This document shows, piece by piece, positions 1 through 6,249 of a stretch of 14,240 nucleotides of DNA. The DNA comes from Betaproteobacteria bacterium (GTDB taxonomy: Bacteria > Pseudomonadota > Gammaproteobacteria > Burkholderiales > SG8-41). The first letter of the stretch is position 1; each line of letters opens with the position of its first letter. The notes under the pieces were generated by a model. It saw nothing but the letters and a program-made list of their open reading frames with translations. It was not told the DNA's origin and searched no databases. A program made the position numbers and the translations under genes. The stretch is from the NCBI GenBank assembly GCA_029883965.1, contig JAOUIN010000038.1, forward strand, positions 1 to 14,240, given 5' to 3'.

Positions 1-310
1 GGCCCGGGATGCAGCCCGGCTCGCACAACATCAGGCGCTGCCAGGCAACAGGCCGAGCAATACACTGCTGCTGCCGGACCTCACCCCGTACAATCTCGGC
101 GCATTACTCGCGATGTATGAACACCGTACATTCGTCCAGAGCGCGGTCTGGGACATCAACGCCTTCGATCAGTGGGGCGTTGAACATGGCAAGCGACTCG
201 CCGGCAGCCTGCTGCCGCAATTTACCGCTGCGACGCCGGCGACCACCCATGATGCGTCGACCGACGGCCTGATCAATTTCTCGAAACAGCATAACCGGAG
301 GAAGTCATGA
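1..310 (+). CDS. pgi: Glucose-6-phosphate isomerase, C-terminal fragment (5' end outside window)
   Basis: Phosphoglucose isomerase interconverts glucose-6-phosphate and fructose-6-phosphate in the cytoplasm (glycolysis and gluconeogenesis). Only the last 102 codons are present. The reading frame begins at base 2 and is open from the window edge, so this is a cut gene and not a pseudogene. The conserved carboxy-terminal block is clear: a LTPYNLGALLAMYEH segment, then VQSAVWDINAFDQWGVEHGK. That block matches the second PGI signature (FDQWGVE..K), and its lysine (about 191-193) corresponds to the catalytic lysine of the family. The stop codon at 308-310 overlaps the ATG of the next gene (ATGA), so the two are probably translationally coupled. 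Identification is firm; nothing can be said about the promoter. Confidence 0.96.
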   Translation, partial: ARDAARLAQHQALPGNRPSNTLLLPDLTPYNLGALLAMYEHRTFVQSAVWDINAFDQWGVEHGKRLAGSLLPQFTAATPATTHDASTDGLINFSKQHNRRKS

Positions 311-513
311 ATGATGAAGCACTGAACATGAGCATCCGCAAGTTCCTGAAAACCGTGGGCGTCAATTCGCAACTCGCGATCGAAAAAGCGGTGCGAAAAG
401 CGATCGAAGACGGCACGCTCAAAGGCACGGAATCACTGCCGGCTACGATGACGCTGCAGGTCGGCAAGCTTGCACTGGACGTGAAATTCGACGGTGACTT
501 GAAGCTGGGCTGA
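307..513 (+). CDS. Small DUF6494-type protein (68 aa)
   Basis: Uncharacterised small cytoplasmic protein. The pattern of an N-terminal MSIRKFLKTVGV helix, then AIEKAVRKAIEDGTLKG, then a short MTLQVGKLALDVKFDG strand region resembles the DUF6494 family of Proteobacteria as I remember it. No signal peptide, membrane segment, cysteine or catalytic motif is visible. The ATG at 307 overlaps the pgi stop as ATGA, and a good Shine-Dalgarno (GGAGGA at 297-302, four bases before the ATG) lies inside the pgi coding end, so translation may be both coupled and independently initiated. A terminator follows directly, making this the last gene of the pgi transcript. A role linked to sugar metabolism would be inference from position only. 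Confidence 0.85.
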   Translation: MNDEALNMSIRKFLKTVGVNSQLAIEKAVRKAIEDGTLKGTESLPATMTLQVGKLALDVKFDGDLKLG

Positions 514-518
514 CGAGC

Positions 519-539
519 GGACCCGGCGTCCGGGTTTTT
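519..539 (+). terminator. Rho-independent terminator after pgi-DUF6494
   Basis: The stem ACCCGG (521-526) and CCGGGT (530-535) are separated by the loop CGT, and the stem's last T runs into TTTT (536-539). It lies 8 bases after the DUF6494 stop and is oriented for the plus strand. The stem is short but all G/C apart from the closing pair. A second small inverted repeat, TGACGC/GCGTCA (539-555), sits beside it and covers the stop codon of the convergent orn gene. That repeat lacks a T-run in either direction. Confidence 0.75.
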
Positions 540-552
540 GACGCCTGCCGCG

Positions 553-1098
553 TCAGATCTTCAGGATCTGCGCGCGGTAGTAACGCAGTTCTTCAATCGA
601 TTCGTGGATATCGGCCAGCGCCTCATGCTTGCCGTGCTTCACCATGCCCGCCAGGACCTCGGGCTTCCAGCGACGCGCCAGTTCCTTCAGCGTGCTGACA
701 TCGATCAGGCGGTAGTGAAAATAAGCATCGAGTTTCGGCAGGTAACGCACCAGGAAGCGCCGGTCCTGATGTACCGAATTGCCGCACAATGGCGAAACGC
801 CCGATGCCACATGCTGCGACAGAAAAGCAATCATCCGCTCTTCGACGTCGGCTTCGGTCAGCGTCGATGCCCGGACCCGGTCTATCAGGCCCGATTTCTT
901 GTGAGTGGACTGGTTCCAGTTGTCCATTGCATCGAGCACCTCGTCGGACTGATGCACGACCAGCACCGGCGCCTCCGTGATGATGTTCAGTTGCGCATCG
1001 GTGATGACGATGGCGACCTCGAGCACGCGGTCGGTTTCGGGGTTCAGGCCGCTCATCTCCATGTCTATCCAGATGAGGGCGTTGGGATCCTGTGCCAT
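553..1098 (-). CDS. orn: Oligoribonuclease (DEDDh 3'-5' exoribonuclease)
   Basis: Orn degrades di- to penta-ribonucleotides left over from mRNA decay and also hydrolyses pGpG from cyclic-di-GMP turnover. It acts in the cytoplasm as a dimer. The 181-residue product has the normal family length, and the full DEDDh active site is visible: D12 and E14 in WIDMEMSGL, D112 in CGNSVHQDRRFL, H158 and D163 in HEALADIHESI. These numbers match those of E. coli Orn. The ATG at 1098 gives the canonical short N-terminus; the Shine-Dalgarno is weak (a purine run GAAAAAA upstream). The gene diverges from the M48 protease gene across 75 bases and converges on the pgi-DUF6494 unit. Identification is very secure. 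Confidence 0.98.
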   Translation of the reverse strand: MAQDPNALIWIDMEMSGLNPETDRVLEVAIVITDAQLNIITEAPVLVVHQSDEVLDAMDNWNQSTHKKSGLIDRVRASTLTEADVEERMIAFLSQHVASGVSPLCGNSVHQDRRFLVRYLPKLDAYFHYRLIDVSTLKELARRWKPEVLAGMVKHGKHEALADIHESIEELRYYRAQILKI

Positions 1099-1173
1099 AA
1101 TGTTTTTTCGCGCGAATTGCTGAATTTCCGGACACGCATTGTGTCATAAGCCTACACCTCCATATACCCGAAA
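1099..1173. promoter_or_regulatory. Divergent intergenic region between orn and the M48 protease gene
   Basis: These 75 bases must hold the start signals of two divergent transcripts, unless promoters lie inside the genes. The region is locally A/T-richer than its flanks (AATGTTTTTTCG at the orn side, CATATACC at the protease side). I could not find a convincing -35/-10 pair on either strand. CATATA (1161-1166) is a possible plus-strand -10, but it would give an almost leaderless mRNA, consistent with the lack of a Shine-Dalgarno before the ATG at 1174. Confidence 0.35.
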
Positions 1174-2418
1174 ATGCATACTTTTGGCCTGATATTTCTC
1201 GCCGCACTGCTGCTGACCGCCGCTACCCGCCTGTGGCTGGCCACCCGCCACGCCAGCCATGTACAGGCGCATCGTCACGCCGTGCCGGCGCAGTTTGCCG
1301 ACGTGATCACGCTCGAAGCACACCAGCGCGCCGCCGATTACACCGCCGCCAAGACCCGGTTTGCGATGGTCGGCGTCGCCATTGAAGTCGCGGTGGCGCT
1401 GGCACTGACTTTCGGCGGTGGACTGCAGGCGCTGCATGAGCTGACGGCGACCTGGTTCGGACCGGGCATGGTCCGCGGACTCGCGCTGATCGCGGGAGTC
1501 GCCGTGGTGATGATGGTCATCGATATCCCGCTGAACCTCTACCGCACGTTCGTCATCGAAGAGCGCTACGGATTCAACAAAACCACCGTCAAGCTGTTCT
1601 GGATCGATTTCGTCAAAGGCCTGCTGCTGTCCGCTGCTCTCGGGCTGCCGCTGGTGGCAATGGTGTTATGGCTGATGGCGAGCATGGGTGAGCTGTGGTG
1701 GTTCTACGCATGGCTCGCATGGATGGCGTTCAACATTCTGATGCTCGCGGTTTATCCGACCTGGATCGCGCCGCTGTTCAACAAGTTTTCACCGCTACAG
1801 GACGAAGCCATGAAAGAGCGCGTCGAACGCCTGCTGGCCCGATGCGGCTTCAAGGTCAAGGGCCTGATGGTGATGGACGGTTCGCGCCGCTCCAGTCACG
1901 GCAATGCGTATTTCACCGGCTTCGGCAAAACCAAGCGCATCGTGTTTTTCGACACATTGCTGTCACGGCTGGAGCCGCAGGAGGTCGAAGCCGTGCTCGC
2001 ACACGAGCTGGGGCACTTCAAGCTGAAACATGTAATCAAGCGCATTGCGTGGATATTCACTGCCAGCCTGGGCTTCCTGTGGCTGCTCGGGTGGGTCCTC
2101 GACAAGCCGTGGTTTTACGAAGGCCTCGGCGTGACCTCGCCGTCCACCGCCATGGCGCTGGTGCTGTTCTCGATCGTGGTGCCGGTTTTCACCTTTCTGT
2201 TCCAGCCGCTGGGTGCGATGTACTCGCGCAAGCACGAGTTCGAGGCGGACGCCTTCGCCGCGCAATACACGCCGGCTGCAGACCTGATTGCCGCGCTGGT
2301 CAAGCTCTACAAGGACAACGCGGCCACGCTGACACCGGACCCGCTGCATTCGGTGTTCTACGATTCACATCCGCCGGCGACCACGCGCATCGCGCGCCTG
2401 CAGCAGACTGCCGGCTGA
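1174..2418 (+). CDS. M48-family zinc metalloprotease, Ste24 / CAAX protease-like, integral membrane
   Basis: A 414-residue polytopic membrane protease resembling eukaryotic Ste24 and bacterial HtpX relatives. The zinc site is intact: HELGH at residues 277-281 (H277, E278, H281) and the downstream KHEFEADAF block (353-361) carrying the glutamate third ligand. Hydrophobic segments lie near residues 3-18, 68-90, 98-118, 147-170, 175-197, 290-310 and 325-346, so the active site sits between membrane helices. An RYGFNKTT motif (131-138), typical of the Ste24 branch, follows the third helix. Bacteria have no CAAX prenylation, so the likely role is membrane-protein quality control; this is inferred from the family. 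The gene leads a plus-strand run and is followed 18 bases later by a cytochrome c gene. Confidence 0.93.
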   Translation: MHTFGLIFLAALLLTAATRLWLATRHASHVQAHRHAVPAQFADVITLEAHQRAADYTAAKTRFAMVGVAIEVAVALALTFGGGLQALHELTATWFGPGMVRGLALIAGVAVVMMVIDIPLNLYRTFVIEERYGFNKTTVKLFWIDFVKGLLLSAALGLPLVAMVLWLMASMGELWWFYAWLAWMAFNILMLAVYPTWIAPLFNKFSPLQDEAMKERVERLLARCGFKVKGLMVMDGSRRSSHGNAYFTGFGKTKRIVFFDTLLSRLEPQEVEAVLAHELGHFKLKHVIKRIAWIFTASLGFLWLLGWVLDKPWFYEGLGVTSPSTAMALVLFSIVVPVFTFLFQPLGAMYSRKHEFEADAFAAQYTPAADLIAALVKLYKDNAATLTPDPLHSVFYDSHPPATTRIARLQQTAG

Positions 2419-2436
2419 CCACTCCGGAGAACGGTC

Positions 2437-2757
2437 ATGCGCATGACTGCCCTGTTAACCACTGTCGTTGTCCTGTTTATTGCCACTGCAGCACACGCAG
2501 ACCCTTTTGCCAAGGCGGATCCCAAGGCCGGCAGGAACCTGCTGAACGAGGCCAATTGCAACGCCTGCCATGCCCAGCGCATGGGTGGTGACGCCAGCCG
2601 GATGTACACGCGCCCCGAGCGCAAGGTCCGCGATGCCCAGGGGCTGCTGAAAATGGTGCAATTCTGCGTCGACCGCACCGGCGCCACGGTCTTTCCCGAG
2701 GACGTGGTCCATATGGCTGCCTATCTCAATCAGCAGTTCTACAAGTTCGAAAAGTAA
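2437..2757 (+). CDS. Small periplasmic monohaem c-type cytochrome
   Basis: A 106-residue precursor with a cleavable signal peptide (hydrophobic residues 4-18, probable cleavage after AHA at 19-21), so it is exported and haem is attached in the periplasm. One haem motif, CNACH (41-45), is present. The distal ligand is not obvious: methionines occur at 49, 57, 73 and 93, none in a classical class I setting. A third cysteine (C77) lies in the block LLKMVQFCVDR. The C-terminal part, a FPEDVVHMAAYLN helix ending in aromatic FYKFEK, recalls a family of uncharacterised betaproteobacterial monohaem cytochromes. The start is supported by GGAGA at 2426-2430, six bases before the ATG. It lies 18 bases after the M48 gene and 10 before the pterin dehydratase gene, so all three are probably co-transcribed. 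The electron-transfer partner is unknown. Confidence 0.9.
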   Translation: MRMTALLTTVVVLFIATAAHADPFAKADPKAGRNLLNEANCNACHAQRMGGDASRMYTRPERKVRDAQGLLKMVQFCVDRTGATVFPEDVVHMAAYLNQQFYKFEK

Positions 2758-2767
2758 AGGCTCCACC

Positions 2768-3097
2768 ATGACCGGTCTTGCCGAAAAAAAATGCAAACCC
2801 TGTGAGGGCGGCGTTGCGCCCCTGAACGCCAGCGAAGTATCGATGCTGCTGAAGCGCCTGAACGGCTGGGCGTTGACCGACGGAATGCTGACCAAGACCT
2901 ACGATTTCCGCGATTACCACGAGACCATGGCTTTCGTGAATGCGACGGCATGGATCTCGCACCGCGAAGACCACCACCCCGACCTGATGGTGGGGTACAA
3001 GCAGTGCCGGGTGACTTACATCACCCATGCCATCGGCGGCCTTTCGGAAAATGATTTTATATGTGCAGCAAAACTCGATGCCCTTTTCGAACTTTGA
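2768..3097 (+). CDS. phhB: 4a-hydroxytetrahydrobiopterin dehydratase (pterin-4-alpha-carbinolamine dehydratase)
   Basis: The enzyme dehydrates 4a-hydroxytetrahydropterin so that the cofactor can be recycled after aromatic amino acid hydroxylation. The 109-residue product is of usual length. The active-site blocks are present: EDHHPD at 67-72 (H69, H70) and THAIGGLSENDF at 86-97 (H87). An N-terminal CKPCEGG segment (residues 9-15) precedes the fold and is common in bacterial members. The ATG at 2768 has AAAGG seven bases upstream. No phenylalanine hydroxylase (phhA) gene is in the window, so either it lies elsewhere or the protein serves another pterin, for example in folate or molybdopterin metabolism. 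It lies 56 bases upstream of rsgA in the same direction. The fold assignment is secure; the physiological substrate is not. Confidence 0.94.
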   Translation: MTGLAEKKCKPCEGGVAPLNASEVSMLLKRLNGWALTDGMLTKTYDFRDYHETMAFVNATAWISHREDHHPDLMVGYKQCRVTYITHAIGGLSENDFICAAKLDALFEL

Positions 3098-3153
3098 GTT
3101 CGCACCGGCGGTGGTCCGCAACTCATTTTGGCGCCGGCTGACTTGAAGCGCGC

Positions 3154-4029
3154 ATGCAGGGCCTGATCGTCGCCGCGTTTGGCCGGCGCTTCCTGGTCGA
3201 ATGCGCCGACGGTGCCGTACGCGACTGCGTAACGCGGGGCAAGCGCAACGATTTTGCCTGCGGTGACCGCGTGGACATCCTGGTGCAGAGCAATGCCGAG
3301 GGTGTCATCGAGGATTGCGCGCCGCGCGACACCCTGCTCTATCGCTCCGATCACTGGAAACAGAAACTCCTTGCCGCTAACGTGACGCAGATGATCATGG
3401 TCGTCGCGCCCGTGCCTTCGTTCGACCTCGATGTGCTGGACTGCTGCCTCGCCGCCGCCGAGCATGCCGGCATCCGGCCGCTGATCGTGCTCAACAAGGC
3501 CGATCTGCCTGAGTCCGCGCGGTGCGAGGCCACGCTGGCGCTCTATACCGCCATGGGCTACCCGATGCTCAAGCTGGTGGCGACGCAAAGCGTGGATGCC
3601 CTGCGTCCGCACCTCGCGGGGCAATGCAGCGTGCTGGTGGGCGAATCGGGCATGGGCAAGTCCACGATCCTCAACGCGCTGGTCCCGCAGGCGGTGGCAC
3701 TGACCCGCGAGGTTTCGTCGTCACTGGGCACCGGCAAACATACGACATCGCATACGCGGCTGTATCACCTCGACGCGCAGAGCGACATCATCGACACGCC
3801 GGGCGTGCAGGCGTTCGGCGTACATCATCTCGGCATAGACGGCCTCGCCGCCGCATTCATGGAGTTCCGGCCCTGGCTCGGACAATGCCGGTTCCGCAAT
3901 TGCAGACACCTGGAAGAACCGGGTTGCGCGATCACCGCTGCGCACGAAGCCGGTCATATCAATACGCGACGCCTGAAGGCCTATCAAGACCTGTCGCAGG
4001 AGATCTTGCGCCAGCAGAAAAAGTTCTAG
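3154..4029 (+). CDS. rsgA: Small ribosomal subunit biogenesis GTPase RsgA (YjeQ)
   Basis: RsgA is a circularly permuted GTPase that binds late 30S precursors and helps release RbfA during subunit maturation. The 291-residue product shows an N-terminal OB-fold (about 1-65) and then the permuted G motifs in the expected order: NKAD (114-117, G4), GESGMGKST (163-171, G1), GKHTT (194-198, G2) and DTPG (214-217, G3). A C-terminal zinc finger follows with C245, C250, H252 and C258 (CRFRNCRH...EPGC). The P-loop has Met where many homologues have Val. ATG 3154 is the only usable start after an in-frame stop at 3139-3141; no clear Shine-Dalgarno is seen. It is the last gene of the plus-strand run, and its stop lies 6 bases from the end of the convergent CobD/CbiB-like gene. 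Confidence 0.98.
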   Translation: MQGLIVAAFGRRFLVECADGAVRDCVTRGKRNDFACGDRVDILVQSNAEGVIEDCAPRDTLLYRSDHWKQKLLAANVTQMIMVVAPVPSFDLDVLDCCLAAAEHAGIRPLIVLNKADLPESARCEATLALYTAMGYPMLKLVATQSVDALRPHLAGQCSVLVGESGMGKSTILNALVPQAVALTREVSSSLGTGKHTTSHTRLYHLDAQSDIIDTPGVQAFGVHHLGIDGLAAAFMEFRPWLGQCRFRNCRHLEEPGCAITAAHEAGHINTRRLKAYQDLSQEILRQQKKF

Positions 4030-4035
4030 AAAAGA

Positions 4036-4953
4036 TCAGAACGCCCGCGCCAGCGACACGATAAACAACAGGCACAGCCACAGCACCAGTGCGCGCCAGA
4101 TCAGCCCTACCGTGCCGCGCAGGTCTTCCACCTCCACATCCTCGCCGATGCCGAGTTCAGGCCGCTGGTTCAGCATGCCGTCTTCACGCAGCGCACCGCC
4201 CAGTTTCACGCCCAGCGCACCGGCACCACTGGCCAGCACCACCCCTTCGGCCCCGCGCCCCCATCCCGCCGCCTGCGTGCGCCAGCAGTAGGCGGCATCT
4301 TCAAAGTTGCCGGCAATCGAAAACGTGGCAGCGGTAACGCGCGCCGGCAGCCAGTCGATCCAGAAAAACACACGCTCGGCAAAAAATGCGAAAGCACGTT
4401 TGTCCGGCGCAATCTGGCGTCCCCAGCGTTCAGCCAGCAGGTCAGCCGCACGATAGACCACCGGGCCCACCGGTCCGAATATGACAAACCAGAAAACAGG
4501 GCCCAGCACGTAACGGTGCGCCTGCAGCAAGCCGAGTTCTATGGAGACTCGCGCAATGTCGGCGGCGTTCAATTCATCCGCGGGTACTCCGCGCCAGCGG
4601 CCCAGCACGTCCCGCGCCGTGGCGATGTTCTGCTCGCGCAGCGCCTGGGTGATTTCGGTAAAACAATGGCTGACGCGACGGAACCCCATCGTGACGTACA
4701 GCACCGCAACGGACCAGACCAGAGCCAGCAATGCGCCGGCGTCACGCAACAACGCGTAGACAACGACCGTAGCCACGGCGAGAGGCAGTACCGCCACACA
4801 CCACGCGATGGCCCCGTGACTTGCCTGCAGACCGTTGAACTGGCGCTCCAGATAATCGGCGTAACTCTCAAAAGCCGCGTACAGGCCGTTACTGCGCCGC
4901 AGCGGCCACGCCTGCTCCAGCAGCAGGGCAAGCACCAATGCCAGAAATTTCAT
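4036..4953 (-). CDS. CobD/CbiB-family (AmpE-like) integral membrane protein
   Basis: A 305-residue polytopic membrane protein related to CbiB/CobD, the adenosylcobinamide-phosphate synthase of cobalamin synthesis, and to AmpE-like relatives. Supporting features are the short N-terminal hydrophobic segment (MKFLALVLALLLEQ), central helices near 50-69 and 73-90, the block FWFVIFGPVGPVVYRAADLL (154-173), the FFWIDWLPARVTAATFSIAG region (about 196-215) typical of the family, and a C-terminal helix (284-303). Usual CbiB sequences begin with a LLLD/HP motif; here it is LLLEQ with no histidine, and no cobalamin gene is nearby. A true cobalamin role is therefore doubtful, and a signalling or amino-acid-conjugating role cannot be excluded. 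It lies 46 A/T-rich bases downstream of the greB-like gene and is probably co-transcribed with it. Confidence 0.85.
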   Translation of the reverse strand: MKFLALVLALLLEQAWPLRRSNGLYAAFESYADYLERQFNGLQASHGAIAWCVAVLPLAVATVVVYALLRDAGALLALVWSVAVLYVTMGFRRVSHCFTEITQALREQNIATARDVLGRWRGVPADELNAADIARVSIELGLLQAHRYVLGPVFWFVIFGPVGPVVYRAADLLAERWGRQIAPDKRAFAFFAERVFFWIDWLPARVTAATFSIAGNFEDAAYCWRTQAAGWGRGAEGVVLASGAGALGVKLGGALREDGMLNQRPELGIGEDVEVEDLRGTVGLIWRALVLWLCLLFIVSLARAF

Positions 4954-4999
4954 GCGCTCGCGTTCTAAATAAAATATGTTTTAAAACAACAGGTTAAAA

Positions 5000-5509
5000 C
5001 TAATTTGCGGGATAAGCAATTGTCACAATTTCGACCTCGACTTCGCCGGCCGGACGCTTCCACTTGACCGAGTCCCCCACCTTCGCGCCCAGCAATGAGC
5101 GCGCGAGGGGCGAGCCCCAGCTGATCTTGCCGGCCGCAACGTCGGCCTCGTCATCGCCGACGATGCTGAACGCCTGGACCCCGCCGTCTTCGTCTTCGAC
5201 ACTGACCGTGGCACCGAATCGAACCTCATCCGGCGGATGGCCCGCCGGATTCACGAGCTCGGCGCGCTCGAGCTGCGTGTTGAAATAACGCTGGTCACGT
5301 TCGACTTCGCGCAGCTTGCGCTTGGCCTCGGAATCCTCCTGCGCGACGGACTTGAGCTGCTCATGCTGCTCGGCCAGCTCGCGCACGCGCGTGCGCAACA
5401 ACTCCATGCCATGCGGAGTCACGTAATTGGCGTGATCAGGCACAGGCCGTTCCGGCAGTTCGCTTGCGCTGAAGTCGTCGTCGCTTTCTTTTACGAATGC
5501 ACGGCTCAT
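5000..5509 (-). CDS. greB: GreA/GreB-family transcription elongation factor (GreB-like)
   Basis: Gre factors enter the secondary channel of RNA polymerase and stimulate cleavage of backtracked RNA. I place the start at the ATG at 5507-5509 (169 aa, MSRAFVKESDDD), because this N-terminus is characteristic of the GreB-like subgroup and GGGGACC lies just upstream. The longer 186-residue reading from 5560 has no Shine-Dalgarno. Residues 29-85 form the helical hairpin, with LREVERDQRYF (67-77) in its second helix. Residues 86-169 form the C-terminal FKBP-like domain (VRFGATVSVEDEDG, ISWGSPLARSLLGAKVGDSVKW). The helical region is shorter than in GreA/GreB, and the catalytic D..E tip motif (GDRSENADY in E. 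coli) is not visible; only QEDSE (57-61) is near the turn. It may act as a regulator without full cleavage activity (inference). A promoter lies at 5613-5641. Confidence 0.88.
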   Translation of the reverse strand: MSRAFVKESDDDFSASELPERPVPDHANYVTPHGMELLRTRVRELAEQHEQLKSVAQEDSEAKRKLREVERDQRYFNTQLERAELVNPAGHPPDEVRFGATVSVEDEDGGVQAFSIVGDDEADVAAGKISWGSPLARSLLGAKVGDSVKWKRPAGEVEVEIVTIAYPAN

Positions 5510-5612
5510 ATCGGTCCCCGGCGACGGTCTTTCCAGTCGCGCTTCATTAAGATTCATCAACTATGGGATGCTGCACCAGGCGGCCCGGCACAATGCATCG
5601 GCCCGTCTCTCT

Positions 5613-5641
5613 TTTATACCGGCTACGCCCACGACTGGCAA
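5613..5641 (-). promoter_or_regulatory. Sigma-70 promoter of the greB-like gene
   Basis: On the minus strand, TTGCCA (5636-5641) and TATAAA (5613-5618) are separated by exactly 17 bases, and each hexamer matches the consensus at five of six positions. The predicted transcription start is near 5606, giving a leader of about 96 bases before the ATG at 5509. The promoter straddles the stop codon of the upstream DUF938 gene (5623), so it can drive greB and the CobD/CbiB-like gene independently of the upstream cluster. Confidence 0.7.
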
Positions 5642-6249
5642 CCTTCCGTGACCTCGCCGCGACGCCATACCAGCAGGCGGTTGTTGGCGGGCATCGCATG
5701 ATCCGAGACCGCGGAAAAACCGTGGCTCTTCGCGAGATCATGCACAGACTCAACGTCGCGGATCCCGCTCAGCGGATTCCGTGCACGCAGGAAGGCGTCA
5801 AAACGGGCATTGGACTCCGCCGTGTACCGGCCGTCATAGTTGAACGGGCCGTAAGTCGCCAGAACGCCGCCGGACGCCAGCGTCCGCCCGGCCCCGCGGA
5901 AAAAGTTCTGCACGGAAGTCCACGGCATGATGTGCAGCGTATTGGCACTGAACAGCGCATCGATCCCGGCTGCAGGCCACTCTGCCGCATCCACGTCCAG
6001 CGCCAGCGGCGAACGCAGATTGGACAAGCCGGTCCCGTCGCGCCATGCCGCGATACCGGGCAGATTTTCCGCCAGATCGCTGGGCTGCCAGATCAGATGC
6101 GGCATGGCCGCGGCAAAAAAAGCTGCGTGCTGCCCGGTACCCGAACCAATCTCCAGCACCCGGGTGGCATCGGCGAACGCGACCCGCAGTATCTGCAGTA
6201 TGGGCCCCTGATTGCGTTCGCAGGCTTCCGACCACGGCATGTCACCCAT
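5623..6249 (-). CDS. DUF938 family protein, SAM-dependent methyltransferase-like
   Basis: A 208-residue Rossmann-fold protein of the DUF938 family; its substrate is unknown. The family N-terminus PWSEACERNQGPIL (5-18) is present, then the SAM-binding glycine motif VLEIGSGTGQH (31-41), with WQPSDLAEN (54-62) supplying the acidic ribose-binding position. FSANTLHIMPW and GGVLATYGPFNYDGRY follow, as in the family. I chose the ATG at 6247-6249 because it overlaps the stop of the preceding patatin-like gene as TGATG, and because a longer reading (237 aa from 6336) would run through the patatin 3' end without resembling the family. Translation is probably by termination-reinitiation. The ATG at 6240 (MPWSE) is a close alternative. 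It is the last gene of the Nudix-ybaK-patatin-DUF938 set. Confidence 0.9.
   Translation of the reverse strand: MGDMPWSEACERNQGPILQILRVAFADATRVLEIGSGTGQHAAFFAAAMPHLIWQPSDLAENLPGIAAWRDGTGLSNLRSPLALDVDAAEWPAAGIDALFSANTLHIMPWTSVQNFFRGAGRTLASGGVLATYGPFNYDGRYTAESNARFDAFLRARNPLSGIRDVESVHDLAKSHGFSAVSDHAMPANNRLLVWRRGEVTEGCQSWA

Noticed and set aside
538..1149. A 203-codon open frame on the plus strand opposite orn
   Set aside because: Antisense shadow of orn, whose complete active site is certain; the frame starts in the terminator region.
4978..5000. Inverted repeat GTTTTAA / TTAAAAC between the greB-like and CobD/CbiB-like genes, considered as a terminator
   Set aside because: The stem is all A/T except its closing pair and has no T-run after it, so it would be unstable; it is better explained as an A/T-rich spacer.
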